From contig JAJDWB010000019.1 of assembly GCA_022825855.1 (NCBI GenBank), forward strand, positions 248,001 through 312,000: 64,000 nt of DNA, in the 5' to 3' direction. Within the stretch, counting starts at the first letter, position 1, and each line of letters starts with the position of its first letter. The translations under genes and the position numbers were made by a program. This DNA comes from Dehalococcoidia bacterium. Its GTDB lineage: Bacteria; Chloroflexota; Dehalococcoidia; Bin125. Below are positions 63,768-64,000 of this stretch, in pieces. Below the pieces are notes generated by a model, which saw only the letters and a program-made list of their open reading frames with translations, was not told the origin of the DNA and searched no databases.

Positions 63768-63773
63768 AGTCTA
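63768..63773 (-). promoter_or_regulatory. -10 box of the HExxH-protein gene
   Basis: Minus-strand TAGACT (63773-63768) would give a leader of about 15 bases to the GTG or 33 to the ATG. No clear -35. Confidence 0.4.
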
Positions 63774-63820
63774 TCTCAGGGGGTCTAGGAGCCGGCGATG
63801 TCGTCCGGCGGAATTCCTCC

Positions 63821-63870
63821 TTGACGCGTCAACCGAGCGCCCCTTAGCCTGCGAGGTAGGAAAGGAGGTG
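63821..63870 (+). promoter_or_regulatory. Strong promoter and very strong ribosome-binding site at the right edge
   Basis: TTGACG (63821-63826), 18 bp, TAGCCT (63845-63850). The -35 is half of a perfect 12-bp palindrome, TTGACGCGTCAA (63821-63832). About 10 bases downstream of the start point is AAAGGAGGTGAT (63861-63872), complementary to the whole 16S rRNA 3' tail. Confidence 0.65.
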
Positions 63871-63877
63871 ATGCAAC

Positions 63878-63943
63878 TTGGGACATAGTCAACGATCGCC
63901 CAGGTACCGACGACGCAGCGCAGTGGAGGTGGGCGCCTCCTAG
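63878..63943 (+). CDS. Possible 21-residue basic peptide
   Basis: TTG start 9 bases after GGAGG, downstream of the strong promoter. The peptide (MGHSQRSPRYRRRSAVEVGA plus a final Ser) is Arg-rich. A competing ATG at 63871 gives only five codons. Beyond the stop, GCCCAGGTACC (63898-63908) can pair with GGTTACCTGGGC (63967-63978), so this could be a leader peptide with an attenuator-like fold. The real gene may lie off the window. Confidence 0.3.
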   Translation: MGHSQRSPRYRRRSAVEVGAS

Positions 63944-64000
63944 CCGCTGACTCCAAACGTCGCCCGGTTACCTGGGCGAACCACGACGACCCCGAGCCGC

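Overview
The window is 64 kb of GC-rich bacterial chromosome, almost all of it housekeeping genes at normal density. The gene set looks monoderm-like: ClpC, RNase J, a four-domain S1 protein, single-chain glycyl-tRNA synthetase, a yceD-rpmF-fabD-nusB-acpP cluster, membrane pyrophosphatase, and rod-shape and peptidoglycan genes. This fits a Chloroflexota-type lineage best (moderate confidence; Actinobacteriota is the main alternative). Many genes carry a TAnnnT (often TAGnCT or TACnCT) -10 box only 6-7 bases before the start codon, so leaderless mRNAs appear common.

Layout. 1-4.1 kb: 3' part of rpsA, then clpC. 4.1-10.3 kb (minus): a VOC protein and the elongation cluster mreB-mreC-mreD-PBP2-rodA. 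10.4-12.9 kb (minus): ligA with an unusual insert and patchy base composition. 12.9-15.5 kb (plus): hisH-hisA-hisF-hisI. 15.5-16.2 kb: a hicAB toxin-antitoxin pair with a visible operator. 16.2-19.4 kb (minus): ftsH and rplU-rpmA-rpmE. 19.8-25.8 kb (plus): an NCS2 permease with an ATPase-like tail, rnhB, yraN, two FmdB zinc ribbons and hppA. 26-31 kb: glyS, a 7Fe ferredoxin, and uvrA divergent from polA. 31-42 kb (plus): polA, a DUF6159-like membrane protein, mutM, an unknown zinc-ribbon protein, an SDR, a nitrilase, a P1 peptidase, surE, yebC, ruvC and ruvA. 42.7-45.8 kb: uvrB and a zinc-ribbon nucleotidyl cyclase. 45.8-54.9 kb (minus): yceD, rpmF, fabD, nusB, acpP, tatA/B, tatC, a family 4 uracil-DNA glycosylase, RNase J and ftsK. 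55-61 kb (plus): a coiled-coil zinc-ribbon protein, a serine-recombinase-like protein that has lost its catalytic residues, rnhA, the RNase P RNA, murE and a class III aminotransferase. 61-64 kb: an RCC1-like secreted protein, a lower-GC secreted protein with HExxH, and a strong promoter with a very strong ribosome-binding site at the right edge.

DNA repair and recombination are heavily represented (ligA, polA, uvrA, uvrB, mutM, ruvC, ruvA, UDG4, rnhA, rnhB). So are cell-wall growth and translation.

The least ordinary signals lie between or inside genes. Three intergenic arrays have sequence repeating in exact 10-bp register. A roughly 55-bp palindromic element occurs in an intergenic region, just before the RNase P RNA promoter, and in frame inside murE. 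A different palindrome lies in frame inside ftsK. There is also the decayed serine recombinase, the insert in ligA, and the TAnnnT-N6-start arrangement.
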